From: Pistricoccus aurantiacus
Lineage (GTDB): Bacteria; Pseudomonadota; Gammaproteobacteria; Pseudomonadales; Halomonadaceae
Direction: 5' to 3'
DNA: 64,000 nucleotides
Assembly (NCBI RefSeq): GCF_007954585.1
Contig: NZ_CP042382.1
Location: 3,100,001 to 3,164,000 of the forward strand
Numbering within the stretch: the first letter of the stretch is position 1; each line of letters begins with the position of its first letter. The position numbers and the translations under genes were made by a program. The notes beneath the pieces are model-generated. The model did not search any database. It saw nothing but the letters and a program-made list of their open reading frames with translations, and was not told where the DNA came from. Of the stretch, positions 1-10,734 are shown in pieces.

Positions 1-767
1 ACCACCAGATGCCCCCCCGGCGCCAGGGCTTCCAGTGCCGCCTCGAGGGCAGCGTCGAGCTGCTCCAGCTCGCCGTTGACATGAATGCGCAGCGCCTGAA
101 AGACCCGGGTGGCTGGATGCTTGTGCTTTTCCCAGGCAGGATGCGCCGCCTTGACGACTTCTGCCAGATCCAGTGTACGAGTGAAGGGCCGCTCGGTGCG
201 GCGGGCGACGATGGCGCGGGCCAGGCGCTTGGCGAAACGCTCCTCGCCGTAGGATTTGAATACTCGAACGATATCCTGCTCCCTCGCCCGTGCCAGCCAG
301 TCCGCGGCGCTTTCGCCCTGATCCGGGTCCATGCGCATGTCCAGCGGCCCGTCGCGCAGGAAACTGAAGCCGCGCAACGGGTCGTCCAGTTGCGGTGAGG
401 ACACGCCGATATCCAGCAGAATGCCTGAAAGCTTGCCGAACAGCCCTTGTCGCGAGGCGATATCGTCAAGCTGTGCAAACTCGCCGCGCAGGAAGCTGAA
501 GCGCGTATCCGCAAGACGCTGGGCTTCGGTTTCCGCCTGGGGATCGCGATCGATCGCGATCAGACGTCCGGCATCATTCAGGCGGGAGAGAATCGCTCGG
601 GAATGTCCGCCACGACCGAAGGTTCCATCCAGATAGACGCCACCGGGATCGTGAACGAGCGCATCCACGGCGCCATCGAGCAACACGCTGGCATGGCGGT
701 AGGAAGGCGGCGCCATGCTATTGGACGTCGTGTGGTTGGGAGCCACGTCATTATCGGAGGACGACAT
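1..767 (-). CDS. rsmH: 16S rRNA m4C1402 methyltransferase RsmH (partial, C-terminus beyond window)
   Basis: SAM-dependent methyltransferase that makes N4-methylcytidine at C1402 of 16S rRNA in the ribosomal P site. The reverse-strand frame is open from the ATG at 767 to the window edge, about 255 codons. It carries the family SAM loop [10 protein letters not shown] (residues about 47-56), then [14 protein letters not shown] and [15 protein letters not shown], which are diagnostic for RsmH/MraW. An internal ATG at 716 ([13 protein letters not shown]) matches the usual N-terminus of the family. The start at 767 adds a Ser/Asn-rich extension and has a weak GAG upstream, so the choice is open. 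It would head the dcw division/cell-wall cluster, which should continue to the left. No mraZ lies between it and rnpB. Confidence 0.95.
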   Translation of the reverse strand, partial: MSSSDNDVAPNHTTSNSMAPPSYRHASVLLDGAVDALVHDPGGVYLDGTFGRGGHSRAILSRLNDAGRLIAIDRDPQAETEAQRLADTRFSFLRGEFAQLDDIASRQGLFGKLSGILLDIGVSSPQLDDPLRGFSFLRDGPLDMRMDPDQGESAADWLARAREQDIVRVFKSYGEERFAKRLARAIVARRTERPFTRTLDLAEVVKAAHPAWEKHKHPATRVFQALRIHVNGELEQLDAALEAALEALAPGGHLV

Positions 768-802
768 GCGGTTCTCGATGCTGGAAAAGCTGACTGAAAA
801 AA

Positions 803-1166
<364 letters not shown>

Positions 1167-1173
1167 GCGGGCA

Positions 1174-1202
1174 AGCATAACAGCGCTCCCTGGCCCGCTC
1201 AA
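1174..1202 (-). promoter_or_regulatory. Sigma-70 promoter of rnpB
   Basis: Reading the minus strand, a -35 element TTGAGC (1202-1197) and a -10 element TATGCT (1179-1174) are separated by exactly 17 bases. The predicted transcription start falls at the first base of the P1 helix, 7-9 bases downstream. This agreement between promoter geometry and RNA end supports both calls. Confidence 0.8.
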
Positions 1203-1247
1203 CCAACCTTTCCCGCGCTCCGCAAGGTTTAGTCTAATAACACTGCA

Positions 1248-2117
1248 TTAACCAGAATGATCCTTCTCTCCATCCTTAATCACCTGAGCCTTGGCATACC
1301 AATCCTTGCGAGCCCCTCCCAGCAGGCGCGCCGCCACCTGAGACGCCTGCTTGACGCCGATGCCCTCCTCGAGCAAGGTCCGCAGCAATGTTTCGGCTTC
1401 TACCCTGGTGCTTTCCTCCGCTTCGATATGCGCGCCTTCCACCATCAGCACGAATTCGCCCCTGGCCTGATTGGCATCCTCATTCATACGGGCAAGGAAC
1501 TCCTGTGGCGTGCCATCGAGAAAGGTTTCGAAGGTCTTGGTCAATTCACGTCCCAGCACCAGACGCCGCTCGCCGTACACCGTCTCCATATCCATCAAGG
1601 TAGCCTGAATGCGGTGGGGAGACTCATAGAACACCAAGGTTTCCTCGCGCTTGGCGAGGGCTTCTAGCCGGGCACGGCGCGGCCCCTGCCTGGCGGGCAG
1701 GAACCCCTGAAAGGTAAAGTGATCCGTGGGCAGCCCGGCGGCACAAAGTCCAGCGATCAAGGCGCAGGCGCCGGGCACCGGAATCACTCGATGCCCGGCC
1801 CGACGCAGTTCCCGCACCAGCAGAAACCCCGGATCGCTGATCAAGGGCGTGCCGGCATCGCTGATCAGCGCGACGCTCTGTCCCGCTTCCAGATAGCGAG
1901 TGATTCGCGCAACCCGCGTACTCTCGTTATGTTCGTGAAGGGATAGCATTGGCCGCTCCAGCCCCAGATGGCGCAACAAGCCTGCGCTGTGGCGGGTGTC
2001 TTCCGCAGCGACACAGGCCACCTCCCCCAGCACCCGAGCCGCTCGCGGCGTTAAATCCTCGAGGTTACCAATCGGTGTGGCGACCACGTACAATGCGCCG
2101 TAATCGGGAGCTGTCAT
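1248..2117 (-). CDS. rsmI: 16S rRNA 2'-O-ribose C1402 methyltransferase RsmI
   Basis: Tetrapyrrole-methylase-fold enzyme that adds the 2'-O-methyl group at C1402 of 16S rRNA, the same nucleotide RsmH modifies on the base. It has 289 residues, normal for the family. The N-terminal YVVATPIGNLEDLTPRA, the SAM-site segment SDAGTPLISDPGF (from residue 86), VPGACA (about 115) and FQGFLPA (about 137) are all family signatures. The gene is divergent from lpoA, as in E. coli (yraL/yraM), and lies just upstream of rnpB on the same strand. Confidence 0.96.
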   Translation of the reverse strand: MTAPDYGALYVVATPIGNLEDLTPRAARVLGEVACVAAEDTRHSAGLLRHLGLERPMLSLHEHNESTRVARITRYLEAGQSVALISDAGTPLISDPGFLLVRELRRAGHRVIPVPGACALIAGLCAAGLPTDHFTFQGFLPARQGPRRARLEALAKREETLVFYESPHRIQATLMDMETVYGERRLVLGRELTKTFETFLDGTPQEFLARMNEDANQARGEFVLMVEGAHIEAEESTRVEAETLLRTLLEEGIGVKQASQVAARLLGGARKDWYAKAQVIKDGEKDHSG

Positions 2118-2159
2118 GGCATTTCCAGAAGCTAGTAATCCAAAAAGGGAATGAAGTCG

Positions 2160-3908
2160 ATGAAAACACCGTTGCGGAGCCTGTGGGCAATGGCGCTGCT
2201 TACACTTGCGCTACTCATCCTGGGGTTAGGTGGCTGCGCCACCCAGTCGCCCCTGCTTGAGCGGGCAACCGGTCCATCGGCGGATGCGCTGCTGCGTCAG
2301 GCGGAGCAACAGGATCCATCCCAGGCGGCGGCTACCCGCTTTCGCGCCGCAGATATCCTAGCACGAGAGGGCAAAGACACCCAGGCGATGGAGGTTCTTG
2401 CCAACCTCGACGATGGCAAGCTACCGCCGCAGCAGCGCGTGCAGTGGGCGCTGCTGCTATCGCGTCTGGCGCTTGATAATCAGGACGATTCCCGTGTTCT
2501 TCAGGCAACGGCGTTGCTCGAAGACGGGCTCGACCTGTCTCTGGATCAAGCCAATACCCTACTTGAACGGCGCGGCCTGGCGCTGGGCAATGTCGGCGAG
2601 CCCCTGGCTTCCCTGGAAGCGCTTCTGGCGGTGCAGTCAAGCACCGACGACGACACGCTCAACGACGCGATCTGGCGCCAGCTTTCCCGGCTCGACACCG
2701 CCGGGCGTGGAGAGTTGGCCAAGGACGCGAACAGCCTGACTCGGGGCTGGCTGTCATTGCTGGAATTGCAGCGCCAAAGCAACGGCGATATCTCGCGTTT
2801 CTTTGATCAGCTGGAAACCTGGCGCAGTGAAAACCCGCGTCATCCCGCGGCGCGGCGGCTGCCGGAGGATCTCGTGACCCTGGGAGAGCTTCGCGGCACG
2901 CGAGTCGAACGCATGGCGATCCTGCTACCCAGCGATGGCCCACTGGCGGAGGTAGCCAAGCAGATTCGTCAAGGCATCGAGAGTCGTCATGCCATCGCCG
3001 AGCGTGAGGGCGACCAGCCCCCCGATTTGATCTATCTCGACACCTACCAGGCGGATCTGGAAAGTTTGTATGCCCAGGCGGTCATGAATGGCGCCCAGGT
3101 GGTGCTCGGTCCGCTGAGCAAGGAAAAGGTCAGCGAGCTCGAGAGCCGTCAACAGCTGCCGCTGCCCACCCTGGCGTTGAACTACGGTACTGCTTCCCGT
3201 AGCCAAGCGAGCAATCTTTTCCAATATGGCCTATCCGTGGAAGACGAGGCCGAGGTAATCGCTCGGGGTGCAGCCCGAGACGGCCACCGCCTCGCCGCCG
3301 CCCTGGTACCGGACAATGACTGGGGCCAGCGGGTCGGCGAGGCCTTCAAGCAGGCTTTTGAAGAACAGAACGGCGAAGTTGCCGTTTTGCTCCATTACAA
3401 TCCCAAGGAGCCGGTCAATCATACCGTGGCTCGTCTGCTGCGGCGAAGCGGCGACGTGGACATGCTGTTCCTGCTGGCTCTGCCGAGCTATGCACGCCAG
3501 GTCCCCCCCAATCTGGACTATCATGACGCCCGCGAAATGCCGATCTATGCCACCTCCCAGAGTTACGAGGGCCGGCCCCAGCCGCGTATCGATCAGGACC
3601 TCAACGACATTCGTTTCGTCGACATTCCCTGGCTGATTCCGGATGCCGCCGCCGGCGGGGCGGATGCCCTGCCTTTTGGCGACAGCTACCAAGAGCTTTC
3701 CGAGGACAAGGATCCGGGACTGCTCAAGCTCAACGCCATGGGGGTGGATGCCTTCGAACTCGGGCGCCGCCTGCCTCAGCTCCAGGCGCTGCCCGGCAAC
3801 GTGATGAGTGGCGCTACCGGTCGGCTGGGAATTGGTGACAACGGGCGTATCGAACGTGACCTGCCTTGGGCGCAATTCGCCGATGGCGTTCCACAGTTGC
3901 CCCGCTGA
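2160..3908 (+). CDS. lpoA: Outer-membrane lipoprotein LpoA, activator of penicillin-binding protein 1A
   Basis: LpoA reaches through the periplasm from the outer membrane to stimulate the transpeptidase of PBP1A. The protein (582 residues from the ATG at 2160) has a signal peptide ending in LGLGGC, with lipidated Cys26. A TPR-like helical N-terminal half follows, and from about residue 240 a periplasmic-binding-protein-like domain starting RMAILLPSDGPLA. I chose 2160 over the in-frame ATG at 2151 because AAGGGA (2145-2150) touches 2151 but is 9 bases from 2160. It is the first gene of an lpoA-yraN-diaA-dolP operon, as in E. coli. Confidence 0.93.
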   Translation: MKTPLRSLWAMALLTLALLILGLGGCATQSPLLERATGPSADALLRQAEQQDPSQAAATRFRAADILAREGKDTQAMEVLANLDDGKLPPQQRVQWALLLSRLALDNQDDSRVLQATALLEDGLDLSLDQANTLLERRGLALGNVGEPLASLEALLAVQSSTDDDTLNDAIWRQLSRLDTAGRGELAKDANSLTRGWLSLLELQRQSNGDISRFFDQLETWRSENPRHPAARRLPEDLVTLGELRGTRVERMAILLPSDGPLAEVAKQIRQGIESRHAIAEREGDQPPDLIYLDTYQADLESLYAQAVMNGAQVVLGPLSKEKVSELESRQQLPLPTLALNYGTASRSQASNLFQYGLSVEDEAEVIARGAARDGHRLAAALVPDNDWGQRVGEAFKQAFEEQNGEVAVLLHYNPKEPVNHTVARLLRRSGDVDMLFLLALPSYARQVPPNLDYHDAREMPIYATSQSYEGRPQPRIDQDLNDIRFVDIPWLIPDAAAGGADALPFGDSYQELSEDKDPGLLKLNAMGVDAFELGRRLPQLQALPGNVMSGATGRLGIGDNGRIERDLPWAQFADGVPQLPR

Positions 3909-3912
3909 TAGC

Positions 3913-4913
<1,001 letters not shown>

Positions 4914-4918
4914 TCCCT

Positions 4919-5494
4919 ATGAAAAAGACGACTCTGACTCCTCTCCTGCTGGCTTTGGCTCTTGGGCTGGGTGGCTGTACCACCGTAGCCAAGGTGTCGA
5001 ACACCGGCCCGATTCAGGAAAACTACGGTGAGCGCACCCTCGGCATGAAAGTCGAGGACGAGAGCATCGAAACCAAGATCGACGTCAATCTCGGCAAGTA
5101 CGACGCCCGCCTGGACGATGCCCATATCAATGTCGACAGCTACAACGGCGTCGTACTGCTGACCGGTCAGGTACCCAGCGAGGAACTCAAGAGCAAGGCG
5201 GAAAACATCGCCCAAGAGGTTCGTAATGTGCGTATCGTGCACAACGAATTGACGGTAGCCGCGAATCTGCCCGCCTCGCAGAAAGTTTCTGATGGCTGGC
5301 TAGCGACCCGCATCAAGACGAGCCTGGCAACCAATGGCAACATCGATTCCAGCCGTATTCTAGTTGTAGTGGAAAATTCCACCGTGTATCTGATGGGCAT
5401 GGTGACGCGCGCGGAGAGCGAGCGTATCGTCAAGGCGGTTTCGGAAATCAGCGGTGTAAGGCGCATCGTCAAGGCGTTTGAATACCTCGACTGA
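4919..5494 (+). CDS. dolP: Outer-membrane BON-domain lipoprotein DolP (YraP)
   Basis: Lipoprotein of 191 residues that supports outer-membrane integrity and the Bam complex. The signal peptide ends in LGLGGC with lipidated Cys20. Two BON domains follow, one around residues 45-112 (ESIETKIDVNL, with NGVVLLTGQV) and one around 122-190 (WLATRIKTSL, with NSTVYLMGMV). The ATG at 4919 gives a normal signal peptide. A GTG at 4910 would add three residues without benefit. It is the last gene of the lpoA operon and a strong hairpin follows. Confidence 0.92.
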   Translation: MKKTTLTPLLLALALGLGGCTTVAKVSNTGPIQENYGERTLGMKVEDESIETKIDVNLGKYDARLDDAHINVDSYNGVVLLTGQVPSEELKSKAENIAQEVRNVRIVHNELTVAANLPASQKVSDGWLATRIKTSLATNGNIDSSRILVVVENSTVYLMGMVTRAESERIVKAVSEISGVRRIVKAFEYLD

Positions 5495-5527
5495 GACGTA
5501 GCCGCTTGACTCGTCCAATCCTGTAAA

Positions 5528-5565
5528 ACAAGACGCCCCGGACAAGTCTGTCCGGGGCGTCTTGT
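5528..5565. terminator. Hairpin between convergent dolP and sspB
   Basis: A perfect 17-bp stem (5528-5544 with 5549-5565) around a 4-base loop contains the GC core GACGCCCCGGAC. It sits between convergent genes and is symmetrical, so it can serve both strands. The T-tracts beside it are short. Confidence 0.85.
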
Positions 5566-5615
5566 AATCGTTGTATCACGCCTCTAGTTACGATGCATGA
5601 TCCACTTGCGACAGT

Positions 5616-6101
5616 TTACTTGACAACTTTCAGGGACGGCTTTTTTTTCGCTCCGACTTTCGACGTCTCTGAAGCGGCGCTGTTGCCACCTTCCGTCTCT
5701 TCGGCATCCTTCGACACCCTGGTCAGCGTCGGCGCGCCTTGCTTTTCGCGCTGAGAATCGTCGGCGGTTTCCCCTTCCTGCACCGGCATGATCGGCTCGT
5801 GCCCGAATACCATGCCGACCCCGTTTTCCCTGGCGTAGATCGCGATCAAGGCATCGCTGGGGATGACGATCTGGGTCGACTGTCCACCAAAACTCGCGCT
5901 GAAGGTTACCGCGGACAGATTCAACTCTAGGTCTCGCACCGCCGTGGGGCCGATATTAAGCACGATCTGACCGTTTTGTACCAGATAGCGCGGTACCTGT
6001 ACGCCTTTTTGTTCCGCGTCGACAACGATATAAGGGGTTTGGTGGTTGTCCAGCAGCCACTGGTAAAGCGCCTGGACGAGATAAGGACGGCTTGACTGCA
6101 T
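5616..6101 (-). CDS. sspB: ClpXP protease specificity-enhancing factor SspB
   Basis: Adaptor that delivers ssrA-tagged proteins from stalled ribosomes to ClpXP. It has 161 residues. The N-terminal dimer/substrate domain begins SSRPYLVQALYQWLLDNHQT and continues through YIVVDA, VQNGQIVLNIGPTAV and SFGGQSTQIVIPSDAL. An acidic linker and a C-terminal tail ending PSLKVVK follow. That tail is the ClpX-docking motif of SspB. The start at 6101 is preferred to 6119 because AGGAGA lies 7 bases upstream of it. It follows sspA on the same strand. Confidence 0.94.
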   Translation of the reverse strand: MQSSRPYLVQALYQWLLDNHQTPYIVVDAEQKGVQVPRYLVQNGQIVLNIGPTAVRDLELNLSAVTFSASFGGQSTQIVIPSDALIAIYARENGVGMVFGHEPIMPVQEGETADDSQREKQGAPTLTRVSKDAEETEGGNSAASETSKVGAKKKPSLKVVK

Positions 6102-6150
6102 CGGACTCTCTCCTGTCATGGGTTAGCGCCTGGGTTAACGAATCAATGGC

Positions 6151-6777
6151 TCAACCGCGCATTTCACGCTCGGTCTCGGAAAGCGAGGCCTTGAAGGCAT
6201 CGCGCTCGAAAAGCCGCTCCATATAATCCATCAGCGGCTTGACCTGCTTTTCCGGCAGCTCGATATCCCAGGACGGCAGGCGCCACAGTATCGGCCCCAT
6301 GCAGCAGTCCACCAAGGAGAAATCTTCACTCATGAAGAAAGCCATGTCCTCGAAGATCGGTGCAATACCCACCAAGCTTTCGCGCAGTTCCTTGCGTCCC
6401 TTTTCCGCTTCCTTTTTGCTCCCACTTTGAATGCGCTCGATCATCGGGCACCACTCACGCTCGATACGATGCATCCAGAGACGACTTTGTGCCCGCGCCA
6501 CCGGATAGACCGGTAACAGTGGCGGATGAGGAAAACGCTCATCAAGATATTCCATCATGACCTTGGACTCATAGAGTACTAGATCACGATCCAGCAACGT
6601 CGGCACGCTGTTGTAAGGGTTGAGATCTTCGAGTTCCTGGGGATGGTTGCCTTCCGAGACATCGACAATGTCGACGGCGACGCCCTTCTCCGCCAGCACG
6701 ATCCGTACTCGATGACTAAAGTGATCATCACTGCCAGAGTAGAAGATCATCGACGACCGCTTAGCCACTACACCCAT
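6151..6777 (-). CDS. sspA: Stringent starvation protein A, glutathione S-transferase fold
   Basis: RNA-polymerase-associated protein of 208 residues that acts in the stationary-phase and acid-stress response. A thioredoxin-like N-terminal domain ([13 protein letters not shown], then [19 protein letters not shown]) is followed by an all-helical GST domain. It is transcribed with sspB. GAGGA sits 7 bases before the ATG at 6777. The longer open frame back to 6930 runs through the petC terminator hairpin and is not expected to be translated. Confidence 0.94.
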   Translation of the reverse strand: MGVVAKRSSMIFYSGSDDHFSHRVRIVLAEKGVAVDIVDVSEGNHPQELEDLNPYNSVPTLLDRDLVLYESKVMMEYLDERFPHPPLLPVYPVARAQSRLWMHRIEREWCPMIERIQSGSKKEAEKGRKELRESLVGIAPIFEDMAFFMSEDFSLVDCCMGPILWRLPSWDIELPEKQVKPLMDYMERLFERDAFKASLSETEREMRG

Positions 6778-6894
6778 GAAACAATCCTCGTATCTAGTCG
6801 AACCGCCATGATAACACGTCCGTCTTTGTCTCTGGTGTCGGAAAATCGGCTTCGTATCAGTCCATGGGGCACGGTTGCACTTGCCATAAACAAA

Positions 6895-6927
6895 AAGGGC
6901 GTGGGGTTCATTGAACCCCACGCCCTT
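6895..6927 (-). terminator. Intrinsic terminator of petABC
   Basis: A perfect 15-bp stem (AAGGGCGTGGGGTTC and its complement) has a 3-base loop. On the minus strand it is followed by TTTTTG. It separates the cytochrome bc1 operon from sspA. Confidence 0.9.
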
Positions 6928-6942
6928 CACCAGCCTTACCGA

Positions 6943-7710
6943 TCAGTGGATGTCGCGCCAGTATTCCTTTTTGAGGAAGTAGGCGATCACACCAAAGATC
7001 AGAATGAAGATCAGCACTTTCGGCCCCAGCGCCTGAGCCTGCAGCTTGGAAGGCTCACCTACATAGGCCAGGAAGTTGGTGAGATCATACATCGCTTCAT
7101 CGAACTCTTCCGGCTCGAGTTTGCCGGGCTCGACCACCTGCAGGACATCGCAGGATTGGTACTTGCCAGTCAGCGGATCTGGCTCGGATCCTTCCACCGG
7201 CTCATCGGTTTCCGCGCAGGTCAATTCCTGCACACCTTGTAGCTGCTCGAGCGCATGGGGCATGCCGACCAGCGGAAACACCGTGTTGTTGATCCCCAAA
7301 GGACGCTCCGGATCCCGATAAAAACTGCGCAGGTAGGTGTAGATCCAATCGGTACCGCGCAGCCGTGCTGTCAGGGAAAGGTCCGGCGGCGCCGCGCCGA
7401 ACCAGCCTTCCGCGTCACTGGCGTTCATGGCATTTTGCATCTGGTCGTTGAACTTCTGTTCACTCGAGAAAATCAGGTTCTCGGTGACCAGGTCCTCGGG
7501 TATGTCCAGATCCTCCGCGGCACGAGCATAGCGTTGATGCTCCAGGGAATGACAGCCCATGCAGTAGTTGGTGTAGAGCTGCATGCCATGCTGCAGCGAA
7601 GCCTTGTCGCTGAGATTCGGCTCCATCTCATCGAGATGGACTTCACCGCCGGCGGCGAAACCGGTCAGCGGCACCAGTGCAATCAGCAGTGCGAACAGTT
7701 GTCTTTTCAT
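6943..7710 (-). CDS. petC: Ubiquinol-cytochrome c reductase, cytochrome c1 subunit
   Basis: Membrane-anchored c-type cytochrome of complex III (255 residues). It has a cleavable signal peptide (about residues 1-20). The haem c attachment site CMGCH is at residues 50-54 and LVGMPHAL is a likely haem-ligand methionine region. A C-terminal transmembrane helix (VLIFILIFGVIAYFL) is followed by a basic tail. The start codon overlaps the petB stop (TAATG), so the two are translationally coupled. It is the last gene of petABC. Confidence 0.95.
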   Translation of the reverse strand: MKRQLFALLIALVPLTGFAAGGEVHLDEMEPNLSDKASLQHGMQLYTNYCMGCHSLEHQRYARAAEDLDIPEDLVTENLIFSSEQKFNDQMQNAMNASDAEGWFGAAPPDLSLTARLRGTDWIYTYLRSFYRDPERPLGINNTVFPLVGMPHALEQLQGVQELTCAETDEPVEGSEPDPLTGKYQSCDVLQVVEPGKLEPEEFDEAMYDLTNFLAYVGEPSKLQAQALGPKVLIFILIFGVIAYFLKKEYWRDIH

Positions 7711-8969
7711 TAACCTGTCACCCTTTCCGGAACGGGTTTGGTCTTCTCGAAGCGCGTGTAGAACGGCATCAGCAGGAAGTAGGCAAAATACACGACGGTG
7801 CATATCTGAGCGGTCAACGTGCGAAGGTCCGTAGGCGCCAATGTACCGAGAACTCCCAGAATGACAAAGCTGATGACGAACAACCCCAGCATGATCTTGG
7901 AAATCCAGCCCTTGTAGCGCATCGAGCGAACCGGGCTACGATCGAGCCAAGGCAGCACGAACAGAATCGCGATCGAGGCGCCCATCATGATGACCCCCCA
8001 GAACTTCGAGTCGAGCCCGAACAAAGAGAAGGTAATCGCCCGCAAGATGGCGTAGAACGGCGTGAAGTACCATACCGGCGCGATATGACTCGGCGTCACA
8101 AGCGGATCAGCAGGCTGGAAGTTGGGTTTTTCAAGAAAGTAGCCGCCGCCCTCAGGAAAGTAGAAGATCACCGCGGCGAACACGAAGAGGAATACCGCCA
8201 CCCCGACTATATCCTTGACCGTATAGTACGGATGGAAGGGAATGCCATCCAGAGGCTTGCCCGTTTCATCCGTCTTGGCCTTGATATCGATGCCGTCCGG
8301 GTTGTTGGAGCCCACTTCGTGCAAGGCGATGATGTGCAATACTACCAGCGCCAGAATCACGATGGGCAACGCCACCACATGCAGAGCGAAGAAGCGATTC
8401 AAGGTGATGCCAGAAATCAGGAAGTCGCCGCGAATCCACTGAGTCAAGTCGTCGCCTATCACTGGAATGGCGGAAAACAGCGAGATGATTACCTGGGCAC
8501 CCCAGTAGGACATCTGGCCCCAAGGCAGCAGATAGCCCATGAAGGCCTCGGCCATCAGCGCCAGATAGATGATCATGCCGAAAACCCAAATCAGCTCCCG
8601 AGGCGCCTTGTAGGAGCCGTACATCAAGCCGCGGAACATGTGCAGATAGACCACCACGAAGAAAGCAGTGGCGCCGGTAGAATGCATATAGCGAATCAGC
8701 CAGCCGTACTCCACGTCCCGCATGATGTACTCGACGGAGGCGAAGGCGCCTTCGGCGGTGGGATTGTAGCTCATGGTCAACCAGACGCCGGTCAGAATCT
8801 GATTGACCAGGACCAGCATGGCGAGAGAACCGAAGTAATACCAGAAATTGAAATTTCTGGGTGCGTAATATTTGGACAGGTGCTCCTGCCACATCTGAGT
8901 GGCGGGGAAACGATCGTCGACCCAGCGCATGAAACCGCTTTCGGCCTTGGCCTTGTTAGGATTAGCCAT
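7710..8969 (-). CDS. petB: Ubiquinol-cytochrome c reductase, cytochrome b subunit
   Basis: Eight-helix integral membrane subunit of complex III that carries the two b haems and the quinol oxidation and reduction sites. It has 419 residues, the usual length. Family segments visible include WYYFGSLAMLVLVNQILTG, STGATAFFVVVYLHMFRGL, GYLLPWGQMSYWGAQVI and FFALHVVALPI, plus the Qo-loop region PEGGGYFLEKPNFQPADP. It overlaps the petA end by one base and petC by one base, a tightly coupled operon. Confidence 0.97.
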   Translation of the reverse strand: MANPNKAKAESGFMRWVDDRFPATQMWQEHLSKYYAPRNFNFWYYFGSLAMLVLVNQILTGVWLTMSYNPTAEGAFASVEYIMRDVEYGWLIRYMHSTGATAFFVVVYLHMFRGLMYGSYKAPRELIWVFGMIIYLALMAEAFMGYLLPWGQMSYWGAQVIISLFSAIPVIGDDLTQWIRGDFLISGITLNRFFALHVVALPIVILALVVLHIIALHEVGSNNPDGIDIKAKTDETGKPLDGIPFHPYYTVKDIVGVAVFLFVFAAVIFYFPEGGGYFLEKPNFQPADPLVTPSHIAPVWYFTPFYAILRAITFSLFGLDSKFWGVIMMGASIAILFVLPWLDRSPVRSMRYKGWISKIMLGLFVISFVILGVLGTLAPTDLRTLTAQICTVVYFAYFLLMPFYTRFEKTKPVPERVTG

Positions 8970-9565
8970 TAGCTCGCCTCCTGTTCTTCACCGATGACGA
9001 TAACGTCGTCGGTGTCATAGCGATACGGCGGCACCACTAGGTTGGTCGGCGCCGGCACCCCGGTAAATACACGCCCCGCGAGATCGAAGCGCGATCCGTG
9101 GCAAGGACAGAAATAGCCACCAGGCCAAGTGTTTCCCAAGTCCGCCGCTCCGGGTTCTGGACGGAAGACGGGCACACAACCCAAATGCGTACAAATCGCG
9201 ATTAATACCATGTATTCAGGCTTGATCGAACGTAATACCGGATCCACATAAGACGGCTGCTGATCGACTTCGGACTTAGGATCCCGCAGTCGTGATGGAT
9301 CAAGCTCCTTGATCTGCTCGATCATCGCTTCACTGCGGTGCAATATCCAGATCGGCTTGCCTCGCCACTCCACGGTAACTTGTTGACCCGGCGCGAGTTT
9401 CGATACATCCGCCTGTACTGGCGCACCAGCCGCTCGGGCCTTGGCACTTGGCTGCCAGGAAGCCACGAAGGGAACCGCCACTCCAACCGCACCTGCCGCT
9501 CCCACCACGGTAGTCGCACCTATGAGGAAACGGCGTCTCCCCTTGTTCACGCCGTTATCTGCCAT
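8969..9565 (-). CDS. petA: Ubiquinol-cytochrome c reductase, Rieske iron-sulfur subunit
   Basis: The [2Fe-2S] subunit of complex III (198 residues). A twin-arginine type N-terminus (KGRRRFLIG, residues 9-17) precedes the membrane anchor. The cluster ligands lie in CTHLGC (125-130) and CPCHGS (153-158). GGAGA lies 9 bases before the ATG at 9565. The longer open frame upstream lacks a better start. It is the first gene of petABC. Confidence 0.96.
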   Translation of the reverse strand: MADNGVNKGRRRFLIGATTVVGAAGAVGVAVPFVASWQPSAKARAAGAPVQADVSKLAPGQQVTVEWRGKPIWILHRSEAMIEQIKELDPSRLRDPKSEVDQQPSYVDPVLRSIKPEYMVLIAICTHLGCVPVFRPEPGAADLGNTWPGGYFCPCHGSRFDLAGRVFTGVPAPTNLVVPPYRYDTDDVIVIGEEQEAS

Positions 9566-9726
9566 TTTATGGTTTCTCCCATCAATGAATCCGCACGCAT
9601 GCTTTTCTTGTGCATCTCGCCAGCTACGCAAAACTGCGATTATCCTAAGAAAACGCGCTCATCAAAACAAGTTACTGAATGCATGGATCGCCAGGTATTA
9701 TAATCGATGTTCTTGAATTGTAATAA

Positions 9727-9762
9727 AAAAGCGCCCGGATACTGAGGCATCCGGGCGCTTTT
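9727..9762 (-). terminator. Intrinsic terminator of rplM-rpsI
   Basis: A 14-bp stem (AAAAGCGCCCGGAT and its complement) with an 8-base loop is followed on the minus strand by a run of T. It lies 18 bases after the rpsI stop. Confidence 0.9.
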
Positions 9763-9779
9763 GTCGCAGTCTTCCGCGT

Positions 9780-10169
9780 TTAACGCTTGGAGAACTGAGG
9801 ACGACGACGCGCCTTGCGCAGACCCACTTTCTTACGCTCGACTTCACGAGCGTCGCGGGTCACATAACCGGCTTCACGCAATGGACGGCGGAAATCCTCA
9901 TTATAGCTCATCAGGGCGCGGGTGATACCGTGACGAATGGCGCCCGCCTGTGCGGAGCCTCCACCGCCCTTGACGGTAACGAAGACATCGAACTGACCTT
10001 GAGTATCCGTCAGCTCCAACGGCTGACGAACCACCATACGACCGGTGACACGGCCGAAGTAATCGTTGAGATCCTGGCTGTTGACAGTGATCTTGCCGCT
10101 GCCCGGCTTCATAAAGACGCGAGCGGTGGACGTCTTGCGGCGTCCGGTACCGTAATACTGTTGTGACAT
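9780..10169 (-). CDS. rpsI: 30S ribosomal protein S9
   Basis: Ribosomal protein of 129 residues. The N-terminal [19 protein letters not shown], the central [19 protein letters not shown] and the C-terminal basic tail RPQFSKR that reaches the P-site tRNA are all present. It lies 13 bases after rplM in the universal rplM-rpsI pair. Confidence 0.98.
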   Translation of the reverse strand: MSQQYYGTGRRKTSTARVFMKPGSGKITVNSQDLNDYFGRVTGRMVVRQPLELTDTQGQFDVFVTVKGGGGSAQAGAIRHGITRALMSYNEDFRRPLREAGYVTRDAREVERKKVGLRKARRRPQFSKR

Positions 10170-10182
10170 GGCGTTCTATCCC

Positions 10183-10611
10183 TTAGAGGTTCAATGCTTG
10201 CGGCTGCTGCGCGGCATGCGGATGCTCGCCGCCGGCGTAGACCTTGAGCTTGGTGTACATGGCGCGACCCAGTGGACCCTTGGGCAACATCCCTTTGACG
10301 GCGGATTCAATAATGCGCTCCGGCGCATGATCGAGCATCTTCTCGAAGGTCATGGAACGTAGACCGCCGGGATAGCCGGTATGGCGGTAATAGGTCTTTG
10401 CGGCGGCCTTGTTACCGGTCACCCGGACCTTTTCCGCATTGATCACTACGATATAGTCACCGGTATCCACGTGGGGGGTATATTCCGGCTTATGCTTGCC
10501 ACGCAGGCGACGCGCGATTTCCGTCGCCAGGCGACCGAGCGTCTTGTCCGCCGCGTCAACGACGAACCAGTCGCGTTGAACGGACTGTGGCTTGGCACTG
10601 AACGTCTTCAT
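10183..10611 (-). CDS. rplM: 50S ribosomal protein L13
   Basis: Ribosomal protein of exactly the standard 142 residues when started at [15 protein letters not shown]. Signatures include [36 protein letters not shown] and [15 protein letters not shown]. It is the first gene of rplM-rpsI, with its own promoter and a leader of about 115 bases holding a hairpin. Confidence 0.98.
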   Translation of the reverse strand: MKTFSAKPQSVQRDWFVVDAADKTLGRLATEIARRLRGKHKPEYTPHVDTGDYIVVINAEKVRVTGNKAAAKTYYRHTGYPGGLRSMTFEKMLDHAPERIIESAVKGMLPKGPLGRAMYTKLKVYAGGEHPHAAQQPQALNL

Positions 10612-10685
10612 GGATTGAATCACCAAATTGATGTGTTGGGCCTGGCACCCTGACAAGGGTACGCGACCATCCCTATTTTTCTTGG

Positions 10686-10717
10686 TTGTCCGACAAAGAG
10701 TCTTTCTTGCCGGACAA
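10686..10717 (-). promoter_or_regulatory. Leader hairpin upstream of rplM
   Basis: On the minus strand, TTGTCCG (10717-10711) pairs with CGGACAA (10692-10686), enclosing an interior that can also pair in part. It lies in the transcribed leader between the predicted start (about 10728) and the rplM ATG at 10611. L13 is known to regulate its own mRNA in E. coli, so an autoregulatory role is possible but is an inference. Confidence 0.5.
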
Positions 10718-10734
10718 CAGTGGAGCGAGCGCGC

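Noticed and set aside
6778-6930. N-terminal extension of SspA to 6930
   Set aside because: It would include the petC terminator hairpin. The ATG at 6777 has a good ribosome-binding site and gives the normal family length.
7677-8972. Plus-strand open frame of 431 codons
   Set aside because: It is the exact complement of petB, which has all cytochrome b features. The frame's product is His/Asp/Arg-rich with no domain.
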